NCBI GenBank assembly: GCA_019828545.1
Contig: JACVRA010000169.1
Coordinates: forward strand, 169,498 to 233,497
DNA: 64,000 nt
Origin: Paracamarosporium sp. OC-R06-R3
Lineage: Eukaryota > Ascomycota > Dothideomycetes > Pleosporales > Didymosphaeriaceae
Direction of reading: 5' to 3'
A program made the position numbers and the translations under genes. The notes under the pieces were generated by a model. The model was not told where the DNA came from, searched no databases, and saw only the letters and a list, made by a program, of their open reading frames with translations. The stretch's first letter is position 1. The number at the start of each line of letters is the position of its first letter. Positions 32,318 through 43,210 of this stretch are shown here, in pieces.

Positions 32318-35129
32318 TTAATACTTTCGCTTCTTGGAAGGCCTTGCATTCTTCTCCTTCCGTTTCTCTTGGAGTTGGCGTTGTTTGCGGACATCATCCA
32401 CGCCTTTGAGTTCGCTTTTCGCGCCACCATCCTTGAACTTCCCAATACGTTTTTCCTTTGCCTCCGCAACTTTCTTCTTCTGGGTATGATAGTCGTCACG
32501 ATATCGATCGGCTTCTTTAGGAGCCTTTTCCGCCTTGTGCTTGTAGTGGCGACCGCTGCCGTGAGCAGCCATATGGCTTGGCTTCTCTAACTCACCAACA
32601 CGTGGCAGGCGACCGACCTTGTTTGATTTGCGCCAGTCATCGTATCGCCCGCTACGGAAGCTGGCAGCAATCTTGAGGCCACTTTCACCCACAACCATCT
32701 TCGCTCCTTTAGAGCCGTCCTCATCGTTTGCTTTTGCGACGTACTTTTTGGATTTCTTATCCCAACGCATACCCTTAGCTTTGCTGGCTTCAGCAAAACC
32801 CCGTACTTCGTCGTTTGTGAGATCCATCTGCGCGGCTCTGGCGCTCTCGACGAAGTTGGAAGCTTGTTGGGCAGTGTTGTACGAGCCCGTGTGAACCCCG
32901 TAACCTCGTTCTTCAGCTGCGTTGATGCCTTTCGGCTCATACGACATGAAGAATTCTGAACTTTGCCAATCATCTTTATTTCCGTTACGAGTGGCTGGCT
33001 GCGAAACGGAGATTTCAAGATCATCTGATTCAGACGCCAAGTCCGCATCTTCAAGATCCTCTCCGTCCTCTGAGGCAACGTCGAGAACCTCCGTAGCCTC
33101 CGATGGCACTATTCTCTCGCTTATGCTGTCGGGCATACCGTTGGACTGGGTCAGTTGTTTTTGTTTCATCTTGTCTATTTGTTGCCGTCTCTTTTTCATG
33201 ATCTCAGCAGCTTCGCCGCCTGTGCCACGGTGTCCGATTTCGAATATTGATTCCGTCGGGCGAAAAGAGCTAATTCGTTCTAGCATCTTCTCTTTTTCGC
33301 GTAGCGCATCGTGCACATCATTACTAAAGAGAAGGTGTGTGTTAGATAAACTTCGTGCTGACAAAAGTTGCTTCGCGCGCTTCACAGACTCGCTACTAGC
33401 CGAATTCCTGGTCCGTATATACTGAGCTTCACCTTTGCTCGCGACAGTCTGCAAGTTGATCAAATCTTCATCAGCCTCATGTAGCCGATTCACGAGCTCG
33501 ACCTCGGGCTCAAGCTCGTCTTGAACGAATGTGCCGACCACTACGTCCTGCGCGTAATTTGGGTCTTTTCCTGGGGCCTTTTCGGAGATAAGAGGTTGTC
33601 CGAGGAACAATTGAAGATCAATCAGATAGGGTACATCGGAATCTCGTATCAAACTGTAGCTCCAACCTTTCCTTCCTGCTCTAGCTGTTCGCCCAACGCG
33701 GTGGACAAAAATTTTGGGTTGCGAAGGGAAGTCGTAATTGATAACATTCGCGAGGTAAGGCAGGTCAAGGCCACGTGCGGCGACGTCGGTCACTACCAGT
33801 ACATTGGTTAGACCAGCTCTGAAATCTTGAACCTGTAGTTTTCGAGCTGTCTGGTCCAAGTTCCCGTATACTAGGGAATTTCAGCTTATATCAAAGGTAT
33901 CGATATGTAGGGAAACATACCGTATGAGACAGAGTACCCTGCGGCCTTCAAGAGACTAGCTAGATACTCGACTCGGTGCTTAGTAGCTGCAAACACGACC
34001 GTAGAATGCAAAGTCGGAGTGTCCCCAGGGTTGGAGGTTTCAGATCCTCGCTTGCGCTTTTTATTACCGTCTTTGACATCCGATTTCTTCGCTTTCTTCG
34101 CAGCCTCTGTCTCACCAGTGGGTAATTTGATAACCTTATCAAGCAAATACAAGAGTGCCCCATCTCTTTCCGCACTTTTCACAGTAAAGAAAGCGCTTTC
34201 AAGATCAGGTGAGACTTTTGAGTCATCAAGACGGATCAGTCTTGGTTCCTGAAGGCCAGCACGGGCGAATTCAACCAACGACTTGGGAAGCGTGGCCGAA
34301 AAGAGGAGAGTCTGTCTTGACATTGGTAAGGCGTGAAGGATCTCGGCTAGCTGTGCGGCGAAACCCATCTCAAACAAACGATCCGCTTCGTCGAACACGA
34401 TGTATCTCACAGAGGACAAGTCCAGACCCATCTCAACCTTTAAATGGAGGAAGCGACCAGGAGTAGCAATGATGATGTCCGGATTGGTAGTCATAGAGCT
34501 GAATTCTAATACCCAAATCAGCATGCGTTGCACCATATCTGTAATTGACAATACATACGCTCGTCAAGGCTGTCTCCACCAACTAAGAGTACAGTCCGCA
34601 GATCGGAGCCGCGACCTAGTTCCTTGACAACTTTCAACGTTTGTAAAGCTAGCTCTCGCGAGGGTGACATGATAATGGCACGGGCACCGAATTTGGCCGA
34701 ATGTGTCTTTAAAGTTTGAATCATAGGTATTACGAATGCTGCCGTCTTTCCGGAACCAGTACGTGCCATTCCCACAACATCTTGTCGGTCCAATATGAGG
34801 GGTACAGCACGTCGCTGTATGGGCGTCGGGACCTTGTAGCCTTTTCTTGTGATCGCCTGGAGGAGCGCAGAGTTCAAGCCCATTGCTTGGAAGCCTCCAC
34901 CTTTCTTAACCGTATGACCTTTAAGATTTGAGGCCTTCCTATTTGAAGCAGCTTGCGTAGCTGCGATGAAGGCCTCATCATCTGACCCATCTTGACTGTC
35001 CCCTTCCAAATTGAATCCTAGATCATCAATGGGCCTTTTGTCATTATTGTCGTTCTCGTTTCCAAAGAGCGCAGCACCAATATCGAATTCGTTCTCGGAA
35101 AGCGCCGGCGAGCACGCGCGAGGGGTCAT
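32318..35129 (-). CDS. DBP10: DEAD-box RNA helicase DBP10 (DDX54 type)
   Basis: Nucleolar ATP-dependent helicase required for 60S ribosomal subunit assembly. Three exons (34559-35129, 33921-34505, 32318-33870) with introns of 53 and 50 nt give 902 residues. Both joins restore family motifs: GGDSLDE continues into [18 protein letters not shown], and VSY continues into [10 protein letters not shown]. Visible motifs are [59 protein letters not shown] and [10 protein letters not shown]. The long C-terminal region carries the conserved family tail ([19 protein letters not shown]) and a lysine/arginine-rich end. The start [18 protein letters not shown] fits relatives. The frame is open further upstream, but that part looks like leader. 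It is head-to-head with RFA2. Confidence 0.95.
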
Positions 35130-35422
35130 GGTCGGTACAGCCAATAGGGAAAATTTCCAGTGCAGACAACCGTAACGTTGCCTTTCCTGGGACGGCACAG
35201 AGTATCCACAAAATGAGTGTTGTGTGCGGGCCGGCGGTGAATGGGTAGCTTGGTGTTGCGCGGAAATTCTCGAAATTCTCGCACGGGCCACAACGTCTTG
35301 GCGTACGTGGGGTCGCGCTTGCCCGTGCAAACGCGTCTCGTCGCGTCTCTCGCGCCCCACCTGCAGCATTTGATCATCGCAACAGACACCACACAACAAG
35401 ATCCGGCCAATACCCGCGGCAC
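35130..35422. promoter_or_regulatory. Bidirectional promoter between DBP10 and RFA2, with an MCB-like site
   Basis: 293 nt between divergent start codons. It contains ACGCGT at 35331-35336, the core of the MluI cell-cycle box bound by MBF at G1/S genes, with CGCGTC again just downstream. MBF control would suit RFA2. The match is only six bases, so the regulatory reading is tentative. Confidence 0.4.
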
Positions 35423-36382
35423 ATGATGAGTATGCCGTCCTTCGCCCAGCGCAATGTGCTATGCACTGACATATTCAGACTACAACAACTACGAAACCTC
35501 GTACACTTCATACGGTGCAGGTGGAGGCGGTGGAGGCGGTGGCGGCGGGTTCATAGCCGATGGTAGTCAGAACAGCCCTAGCAGAGGACGCGTGAGTCTC
35601 TACTGCACGGCCTGGTGATCGGTGTCTGATATGGCTTCTAGGACAACGCGCAGGAAACGCTCCGGCCCGTCACTATTAAGCAGATCCTTGATGCGCAGCC
35701 TGATGCGTCCGACGACTTCAAGATTGACGGCGCCCGGGTTTCACAAGTGAGTCTAACCTGATGTGTTTGAAGAACCTTCTAATGCTCACAGCTCACATTT
35801 GTCGGGCAAATACGCAATATCGCTACGCAAACCACGAACATTACATACAAGCTAGACGACGGCACAGGCAGCATCGAGGTGAAGCAGTGGAACGATGCCG
35901 ATGTTATAGACGCCAGTCCATTAAAGTCGAAGCTCATGGAAGGTGCCTACTGTAGGGCTTGGGGAAAGCTGAAGAGTTTCCACGATCGACGGCATGTCAC
36001 TGCGCAAATCGTTCGTCCAGTCGAAGATATGAACGAGGTGTCGTACCACTTACTCGAAGCTACAGCAGTTCATCTGCACTATACTCACGGACCTCCCGGT
36101 GGATCTGATGGTACGGGTAGTGCGGCTCCAGCCAACAGCGTTACCGAGCAGACAGGAGCCGGTCCAAATCTTGCAGAGTACAGCGACGTGGCCCAGCAGG
36201 TATACAAATTCTTATATGCGCAGCCTCAGGACGACGCAGGCATTCACCAGCAAGTTATTGCCTCTCAACTAGGACTCGATCTTGTGGATGTAGCACGTGC
36301 AGGCGACGATTTGCTCGAAGGTGGCCTTATATATACCACTGCCGACGATTCAACATGGGCCTTGCTTGACCCAGCAACATAG
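35423..36382 (+). CDS. RFA2: Replication protein A subunit 2 (RPA32)
   Basis: Middle subunit of the single-stranded-DNA-binding RPA trimer, acting in replication, repair and recombination in the nucleus. Four exons (35423-35429, 35479-35591, 35642-35746, 35792-36382) give 271 residues. The N-terminus is [15 protein letters not shown] followed by a run of ten glycines and a Ser-rich stretch, the usual phosphorylated tail. The OB fold begins [12 protein letters not shown] and contains [21 protein letters not shown] and [10 protein letters not shown]-terminal winged helix follows ([28 protein letters not shown]). The first exon is only 7 nt: two start-like ATGs and one base before GTATGC, with branch CACTGAC and acceptor ATTCAG. 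This join is inferred from the signals and the fitting N-terminus. Confidence 0.93.
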
Positions 36383-36523
36383 GAGCCAGGGTGTATGCAA
36401 GCGACAACGAACAACAAATGCGACTCATACGTTGTAGGAATTTGAAGAGGCAACAACGGAGCTCATATAAAATTAGCAGCTGTGCGTTTCTGATACCATC
36501 AACATCGGGGTTCTATTCAATCA

Positions 36524-37345
36524 CTACCGACGCGTTTGTGCATTCGTAGACAAGAACAATATGCAAGCCGCTACAATGGTCGTTGCGACCACTGTAAATA
36601 CCGTTTGCGTCTTCCATCCTGCTTGCACCAATGCCGTTCGTCGACTGTATCTGGTTACTGTTTTAATATAGTTCGCAAGCCCAGCAACCAGGCATGCCAC
36701 CGAAAGAATCCAGAATATTATGCCGAAGGGGAGCGAAAACCTTCGTTCTGTAACCATTGTCAGTGAATGTCGTGATACGTGTACTATATTGTGGCGCAGA
36801 TTCATATTTCCTAGAACTCAGGCACAAGAGGCACATGCTTGTTACGACACCATGATGAGTTGGCGAGGCCATCTCTTGCGGAGCAGGTAGATATAAGGAG
36901 TTCTTTCCTCTCGTACATAGGAATTGCACTTACCGGTTGCGGTTGGTTCTGACTTCAGGTGGAAATTCATAATGATGGCAACCGATACGATTGCCATGTA
37001 CACGGATAGCCTCAGCCACGATAAGAAAGCTGCCCGCTTTGTCAAGGCCATTTTATGACGACTGGACGACGAAATACCTACTCCTTTCGTTGGCAGCGTG
37101 ATCTCTTGCATCTGAAGCGTTGTTATCGAATAGCAACACGCTTAGCCAGGGCCTCTCTATGAAGACATCGCGGTCGTAGTCATTATCCCTGAACCATTAG
37201 CTGCGCGTCTGCTTTTGCGGTGGCTTTGATCTTACTGATGGACTAATACCGGTTTCGGCGCCCAAAAGTTGTAAAAGGGCCGGAAAGGTTCATCTCTAAG
37301 CGCATCGTCTGTATCAAGCATACGATCTAGCGGTCGGAAATCCAT
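36524..37345 (-). CDS. DUF202 small membrane protein
   Basis: Four exons reconstructed by eye: 37236-37345, 37082-37188, 36934-37029 and 36524-36747, with introns of 47, 52 and 186 nt, total 178 residues. Each join restores protein continuity. The cytosolic N-terminus from MDFRPLDRM leads to the DUF202 signature SDARDHAANERTFLSWLRLS, where the last intron-exon join completes NERTFLSWLR. Three membrane segments follow: near VYMAIVSVAIIMNF, FGIIFWILSVACLVAGL and TVFTVVATTIVAACILFL. DUF202 proteins (YidH family, and the domain at the end of yeast Vtc1-like proteins) are small three-helix membrane proteins of unclear function. The third intron is the least certain part. Confidence 0.8.
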
Positions 37346-37539
37346 AGCCGAGCGTGTTTAGATGTAAACAACAATCATGGGATTTAATTGTTTCTGCTGA
37401 ACAGGTTGCAGGTGACAAATAGCGGCTCGGCCGCACGGACGCCGGATCAGGGAATTTGTGAGGTCATGGGCCTGACCAGGGTTCTAATGTCAGAGATGCT
37501 CGAGCACACGCAAACCCAACAACAAGGTACTCATCAACC

Positions 37540-38452
37540 ATGGCCAAGAACAAGGAGTGGGTGCTGTTTGGTGGTGAGAAGTAAGGAATCGTTCGGTGTA
37601 GAACATTGGCTGAACCGCAGCGCTGACCAACTCCAGACCATGGGAAGCCTCGGACTGGACCGCAAGTGACGATCGCGTGCGCGGCGGAAAGTCGCAGTCG
37701 TATTTTGAGATTTCAAATTCTACGGCACGCTTCCACGGGCACCTGGACATCAAGACACTTGGCGGAGCCGGCTTTGCAAGTCAACGCACGACAACCGAGG
37801 ACAGCACGTGGGATGTCTCACATTACGATGGGATTCTTCTCGACCTTGGAAAATCAGACGGAAAGCGTTACACTTTGATTTTAAAAGACGAATTACTACC
37901 AAAGAATCCGGATAATGGACGGGAGCAGGCGACCATTTCGTGGGAATACGACTTTGTTGTCTCGGATGATGCGGCGCAGGCTGAGAGCTCGTTTGTTTTC
38001 ATTCTGTGGGCAGAGTTTAAGCCGACATACCGCGGGAAAGAGAAAAGGCGAGCTAGAAAATTCGATACCAAGAACGTTAAGAGATTGAGTATCATGATGA
38101 GAAGGTTAGCTCCCAGTAGAGGGGTCTCGACCGTTATTCTCAATCGCTGACATGCATTAGTTTTTTCGGAGACCAGGACGGAGACTTTTCCCTTACAGTC
38201 AAGTCTATCAAGGCCGTCACAAGGTTACATGATCTAGAAAAGGGTGCAAAGGATTCCCCTAAGGTGAAATTGGCTATGATACAACTGCAAGGCATTGCTA
38301 ATCCCCAGATCTAGAACAATACCAGGAAGGCAACGTTCCGCACTCCGCTCTTAGTATCTGTCCTCGCGATCACCGTACTGGTTTATGGACTGTATACACA
38401 CATTTATCCATGGGTCAAGAACAACAACACCCTGAAGCAATGGGTTCAATGA
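37540..38452 (+). CDS. CIA30-domain protein (NADH:ubiquinone oxidoreductase intermediate-associated family), optional C-terminal membrane tail
   Basis: Exons 37540-37580, 37637-38104 and 38161 onward. The N-terminus reads MAKNKEWVLFGGEKPWEASD and continues WTASDDRVRGGKSQS, the family signature; further on come FHGHLDIKTLGGAGFASQR and SIMMRSFFGDQDGDFSLTVKSI. CIA30 (NDUFAF1) helps assemble mitochondrial complex I; this copy has no evident mitochondrial presequence, so it may be a paralogue with another role. The direct frame ends at TAG 38312-38314 (220 residues). Removing a 51-nt intron 38264-38314 (GTGAAA ... GCTAAT ... CTAG) deletes that stop. The same frame then gives 46 more codons with a hydrophobic helix LLVSVLAITVLVYGLY and a stop at 38450-38452 (249 residues). 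The coordinates given include this tail. Confidence 0.85.
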
Positions 38453-38786
38453 TATGTCGGCCCCCTCGAGTACTAGCGAGCTCCTACGTCAGAAGTTTTC
38501 AGTATGTGCGTTGTGGGCTGAGTTTTCTCAAGACACATAGCCACAGCAACTAGGCTGCTTTCTTAACTAGACGTGGAGCCCACTTAATGGAGACATATCT
38601 CAACATGGCCCATTATGTGTTGAGGTGGAAAGTTATCTTCTCGTTCTAGAAAGCTCAATAGATCAGTACAGCAGATCTTAATAGGCTCAATGAGGGATAT
38701 CCAGCATCCCCGGGTACACACTCCCATGATTCAAACAGTGAACCAAGAACGCAATAGCAGACTAGACTAGCATCTCTCAATTTCCT
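38453..38786. other. Convergent 3' region
   Basis: Short AT-leaning spacer between the 3' ends of the CIA30 gene and the Zn2Cys6 gene; nothing else is visible. Confidence 0.5.
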
Positions 38787-40014
38787 TCAATCCCATTTCA
38801 TATGATCCACCATGATTCGAATCTGACCCAGCATTTTCAAACACATTGCTTCTTCGTTCTTATTTCTGCACATGTTCTCGGCTCCAAACAGTCTCGTCCG
38901 CTCTTCGTTATGCATGTGCGAGTCGTGATGCCACTTATGTTGTCGCTTTTCCAGTTCTTCTATCAGCCCAAGGAGCGGTGTCGGGTTGTGGCCTCCACCA
39001 ATGACCTCTGTTTTCAGCATCTGCTTTGCAAGTCTTTTCCAGTCTTGAGGCTCAAGTCTGAGATCGTATCCCATGGGACAGTCTATCTGTCCCGTATGCA
39101 GGTGCGCGTTTTCGGGGCTATTATCACCAACGCGAAACGCCTTCTTTTCTCCGCTTTGCTCGAGTCGAATGGCCTCGGCATCGATTCCAGCTAACACTTT
39201 GTGAAAACGCTCAGCGATTGCACTGAGCAGAGCGTGCAAAGATTGCAAGTTTTGGATAGCGCTGAACGTCTCCGTAGGACACTTGGGACAGTTGATTATG
39301 GTCGATGCAGTTGTGAGGGCAGGTCGGAGGTGTGGAATCACTGCAGGAAACGCGAAGTTGTTCAGGTTCTGAAGGCTGCTAAGCGCAAGGTACATGAGGG
39401 AGAGACAGCTGCACGGTCCCGTGTCTGGTTGGCCAGGTGTCGAATTGGCTTGCGAGTTGAAACCTGAATCATTTGGTGGCGGATCCCACAACAACGGGTC
39501 TATGGGGTCCATACCACGACTGAAGTAGAGATCAGACCTCGAAGCATAGCGCAAGGTTGCACGGCTTACCTGGGATCGTATGCGGGCACCTGCTCAAAGC
39601 TGTCGATATACGATGGCGGTATCATGGCACCAGAGAAGACGTCGTTTACAGGCAGAGGCTCAAAACCAGGGAAGTCGCCGGCGAGGTCAGTCTGCGAAGC
39701 GGAGCTGGCTTGTCCAAATGTCTGCAGGGGGAAGCCGTCGATGGTAGGGCTGGGCTCAAGCTGGCCCTCTTGAGCTTCTTCGGGCGGCGCGTCTTCTCTT
39801 CTTCTTTTCCTCGGCCGGCCCATTGGCTTCTGTGGGGAGTAGACGCATCTTATCTTTTCGCGCTCGCACCGACTGCATGCGGGGGCGTCGCCCGAGCATT
39901 TCAGCTTCCTCGTACCTGCGCCGATGCTTCAGCCTGGGACCACAGCGGCAGGGCGTGCTACTTACGGCACTCGTCACAGGCTGCGTGTAGTTTTTCGGTC
40001 TGCGTTTCCCCCAT
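38787..40014 (-). CDS. Zn2Cys6 transcription factor, AflR-like organisation
   Basis: Exons 39966-40014, 39570-39915 and 38787-39519 with two 50-nt introns give 375 residues. The zinc cluster starts 12 residues from the N-terminus: C-x2-C-x6-C-x6-C-x2-C-x6-C, beginning ACDECRTRKLKC and ending in IRCVYSPQKPMGRPRKRRRED with its basic linker. The first intron splits the codon after the second cysteine. The C-terminal region has the Cys-rich CSCLSLMYLALSSLQNL and INCPKCP and a helical end, as in regulators related to AflR of secondary-metabolite clusters. No biosynthetic enzyme genes lie nearby, so a pathway role cannot be inferred. Targets are unknown. Confidence 0.87.
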
Positions 40015-42362
40015 GGCCAATGCACGCTGGCACGACGAAGAGCGCCAAGACTGGGTTTCTGTATCGCCCCACGCAAGGCTGGACGAGTGGGACAGGGTAC
40101 GGAGAGGACGGCTCGTTAAATGACACCGGCGGAGGCAACGCTGAGACGAGACGGTAGCACGCAGCGGCGGGCGTCTTGCGTCTTTACCTCGATCAGCCCT
40201 ACGGCTACACCTGGCGCGGCCATGCCGTCTACACCGATATGTCAGCACCCAAGGCACCGAGATGACACCGGCTTGCGCTACCGCTCCTCGGCCAGGGCGC
40301 GGTGCTCGGGCCCGCCACGGTTACTGTATGCGTCCACACCTCGTTCCCTCGACTCCTCATCAGATGCGCGCTTCTCCTAGCAGGTCCCTGATGACGCCGG
40401 CCAGGCACGACGCTCTTCGCGCAGGCTGTGTGCTGATAGCCGCGTGTCCGAACCACCGCCGCCTGAGCTTACGGCACACGCTCCATCTCACCGGCCGACC
40501 ACGGGCCGTCGTCAAAGATGAGCACAGAGGAACAAGACCGGATTTGATTGCGGTTGCGTGCCATCACTCACCGACGTGCAGGAAGAGATTCAGACCTTCG
40601 CGGCTGTGTCACGCCTAGGTTCCATGGTGCCTTCCAAAGATCCATCGTCAGCCAACTCAGCCAGCAAATGGTACAATGAATTGGAGTGGATATGACTGTG
40701 CCCCCCCTTGGCCGTCTGAGCTATAGTATCCCCTATAGCGCACAAAGGGAACTCTCGTACGGAACACGTGTAGTAATCGCTAGATACGATTAGCATCCCC
40801 CGGACTGGTCCAATGTCTGTCCCGTAACCAGTTTCGAATCCAGACTCGGCCACGAGCAACAAGCGACGCAGAATAAGCAAAGTGTGTGCAGATATCACAG
40901 GCTAGCAAGACGAAGAAAGACAGAGTCAAAATGCCCTTTGAATTTGTGAATCTCGCACCGAATCCTAGAATTATCATACGTAGCTATGATTTCGCCGCGA
41001 GGAATAAGGATGCGTGTGATTCCAACACCCGGGTTTGCAACTTTCCCTTAGGGGACAAACCCATGCAAGGGATCTCCCAGAAATTGCTCTCCAATATGCT
41101 CGGATTCCCAAGCAAATGGATGGTTGTATTGAACACCTCGCTAGTATCTCGTGTCCACTGTTCTTCGCTGCGAGAATACATACGTTCCAATCCATGCGTG
41201 CAGTCCGGGAAGGACTTCGCGTACAGCACCTAGAAAATACATGGCTAGATTGCATACTCGCAAGTTCAAGGGCAGCTGACGAGCTTGGGGAAAAAAGGGA
41301 TGGTGGTCTACGTGCCCATGGTAATTGAGAAAATACAAAACAGGGGCAATTGCAGGCGTGTCTGGTTCATTGTATAGCGACTAGGGTGATGTATCAAGAG
41401 TACGCCACGACTGAGCTGGAGCAGTGAAATTGTTCAAAGAGTCTGGATCATCAACAACGTCATAGAGTGATTGTAGATTGGTGGTTTGGTACCCGCGGTA
41501 ATCCGAAGATGGCTAACCGACGTGAGACTTGACCCAAGATGTCCCATGTGTTAGTTTCGAGCGTGGCAGTGAAGAGTATGTGTGGGCGTCGGCGCCATAG
41601 CACGTGCCAAAGTCAAACTGGCATCGAAGTAGCATCAGAGCACAAGACTGTAGCGTGAGATATAGAGGATTCTGAGATTGAGGCAAGTCTTTTCGGAGAG
41701 ATGGGAGACGGCGCAGTTGCACCGACGGGAGCCGACGGCGTCCGGGTCGTGTGGCAGGCAGCGGTCACGTCAAGCGTAGTTCGCATGGGCGTTGGCAGGT
41801 GTTGGTGCCGGAAGGGCCGACTAGAGTGGGATCGGAGGTGAACGCAGCAGCGCACGGGAAACGAATCACAGGCGTTTACGCAGGGGCGATTACCAAGCAC
41901 GGTGGAGGAAAGCAACAATCACTCGAACGCGTGGGGTAGTCTGATCGTCTTGGAGGAGGTGGAGGTGGAGAAGTGTGGTAGCGGTGATGCATGGAAGGCT
42001 TCGGTGCAGCAGGATTAATCATCCGTGAGATTGCTCGGCCGCGCACGAAGCAGCAGAAGCAAGGCAAGGCAGCGGTGGTGAGGGCTGGGGACGGGGCTGT
42101 GGGCCATGCACCCCAGCGATCAGCGTCGGGGCTGAGCTCGCTGGATACGATGGCTGAGGAGTCATACTAGCGCACACCGCCTGTTGCAAAGGGCGCCGGC
42201 GTGCCGCCCTCTTTTCCGTCGGCATGCGCACGTCTCAGGCAGGCGCCAGCGGGGGCAGGCAGGCAGGCAGGCCGCGGTGGTGCCTGCCTGCCCCCCGCTG
42301 GCGCTGCTGCTGCTGCCTGCTTGTCTGTCGGCACCCCCCGCCTCCCCCTCCCCAGCGAGCAG

Positions 42363-42363
<1 letters not shown>

Positions 42364-42393
<30 letters not shown>
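42364..42393 (+). repeat. (GTC)10 microsatellite
   Basis: Ten perfect GTC copies in the GC-rich region upstream of the bZIP gene. Confidence 0.95.
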
Positions 42394-42397
<4 letters not shown>

Positions 42398-42528
42398 AGG
42401 CCGCCATCGCGCCTGCCACGGCCCACGGCTGGCGCGTCTCACTCACGCACACACCGGCAGCGCATGGGCCGCCTGTCTCGCACAGGGCGCAAACGGCGGG
42501 CGCGCCAATCACGCACGCCCGGCCGCGG

Positions 42529-42535
42529 TGAGTCA
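42529..42535 (+). promoter_or_regulatory. TGAGTCA, Gcn4/CpcA-type recognition element
   Basis: A perfect TGA(C/G)TCA palindrome lies 136 nt before the first upstream ORF of the bZIP gene. Gcn4/CpcA proteins bind this sequence, and autoregulation through such a site is known for Aspergillus cpcA. The same bases could also serve as part of a GTGAGT splice donor, so the role is inferred from position. Confidence 0.5.
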
Positions 42536-42670
42536 TAGGGCACCGGCGCCTTAGCGCCTCTCTCGGGCGCACACAAAAGGTCCAGTGCCCCGCGCCAGGC
42601 ACCCATTTCCCTTCTCTCCTCCATCCTCCACAACTTCACTCACAAACACACTCCACAGGCAACCCCCATC

Positions 42671-42685
42671 ATGGCTGCCTTCTAG
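42671..42685 (+). promoter_or_regulatory. Upstream ORF 1 of the cpcA leader (4 codons)
   Basis: ATG GCT GCC TTC TAG, with A at -3 and G at +4, a good initiation context. It is the first ATG in the presumed leader and resembles the short permissive uORF1 of GCN4-type mRNAs, after which ribosomes can resume scanning. Confidence 0.65.
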
Positions 42686-42891
42686 CTCCCTTCCGCGCTC
42701 CCCAGTCGACTTCACGCCGACACCTTGGATCCCTCAACCGCCATCAGACTCCCCACTCACCACACTTCCTCAGAGTCTTCCTTCTTGGAACCTCTGAACT
42801 ACAGCCCCGCCCCGTGCAGCTCTAGTTCGCCGTCGTCCTCCATACCCCCGTTCGACTTCACGTCGTCCACCACGGCTTCTCAACACTCAAC

Positions 42892-43056
42892 ATGGCTTCC
42901 CTCACCAGCTCCCCACGCCTCGCGGCAACCACTGAATACCTCCCGTACCGACTTCGCTCGTCCGCACTCCGACTTCGTGCTCTACGACCAGCCGGCTCCA
43001 GCCCCTCCTCGGCAGCAGCGTGCACCGAGCGCTCCGCAACCTGGGCATCTGTTTAA
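42892..43056 (+). promoter_or_regulatory. Upstream ORF 2 of the cpcA leader (54 codons)
   Basis: The second ATG of the leader, again in good context, opens a 54-codon frame ending in TAA 154 nt before the main start. It is out of frame with the main ORF. Spacing and size match the inhibitory second uORF reported for Aspergillus cpcA, which blocks translation of the main ORF unless amino-acid starvation delays reinitiation. Confidence 0.65.
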
Positions 43057-43120
43057 CGCATCCCCTGCCCTCTACGCAAACTCTGCACCTACGTCAACCA
43101 TAGGATTCCAACAGCCACAG

Positions 43121-43138
43121 CAACAACAACAACAACAA
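43121..43138 (+). repeat. (CAA)6 run in the cpcA leader
   Basis: Six perfect CAA triplets just upstream of the main start codon. If the long in-frame extension were translated, they would encode glutamines. Confidence 0.9.
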
Positions 43139-43210
43139 CGCCCACCGGTCCCCTTGTTTTCCAGCTCTAGCAACTCCGCTTCTCAGATCCAAACTACAAA
43201 CGTCGCAGCC

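Larger units (their letters stand above)
40015..42670. other. Long intergenic region upstream of the bZIP gene
   Basis: Contains no supported gene. A short frame at 40931-41233 begins MPFEFVNLAP and carries IIIRS nearby, faintly recalling the N-terminus of some fungal regulators, but it ends after 100 codons. The part at 42200-42560 is GC-rich and low in complexity and includes a (GTC)10 run and a TGAGTCA site. Confidence 0.45.

Noticed and set aside
34560..35399. N-terminal extension of DBP10 up to 35399
   Set aside because: The added part is unlike the family, overlaps the RFA2 promoter, and the ATG at 35129 gives the expected N-terminus.
42162..42602. Arg/Pro/Ala-rich frames around the (GTC)10 run
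   Set aside because: Open on both strands by composition and repeat only; better explained as promoter and leader of the bZIP gene.
42725..43210. Treating 42725 as the start of the bZIP protein
   Set aside because: The codon there is TTG, not ATG; the first in-frame ATG without a following stop is at 43211 and gives the usual family length. The extension is kept as a finding.
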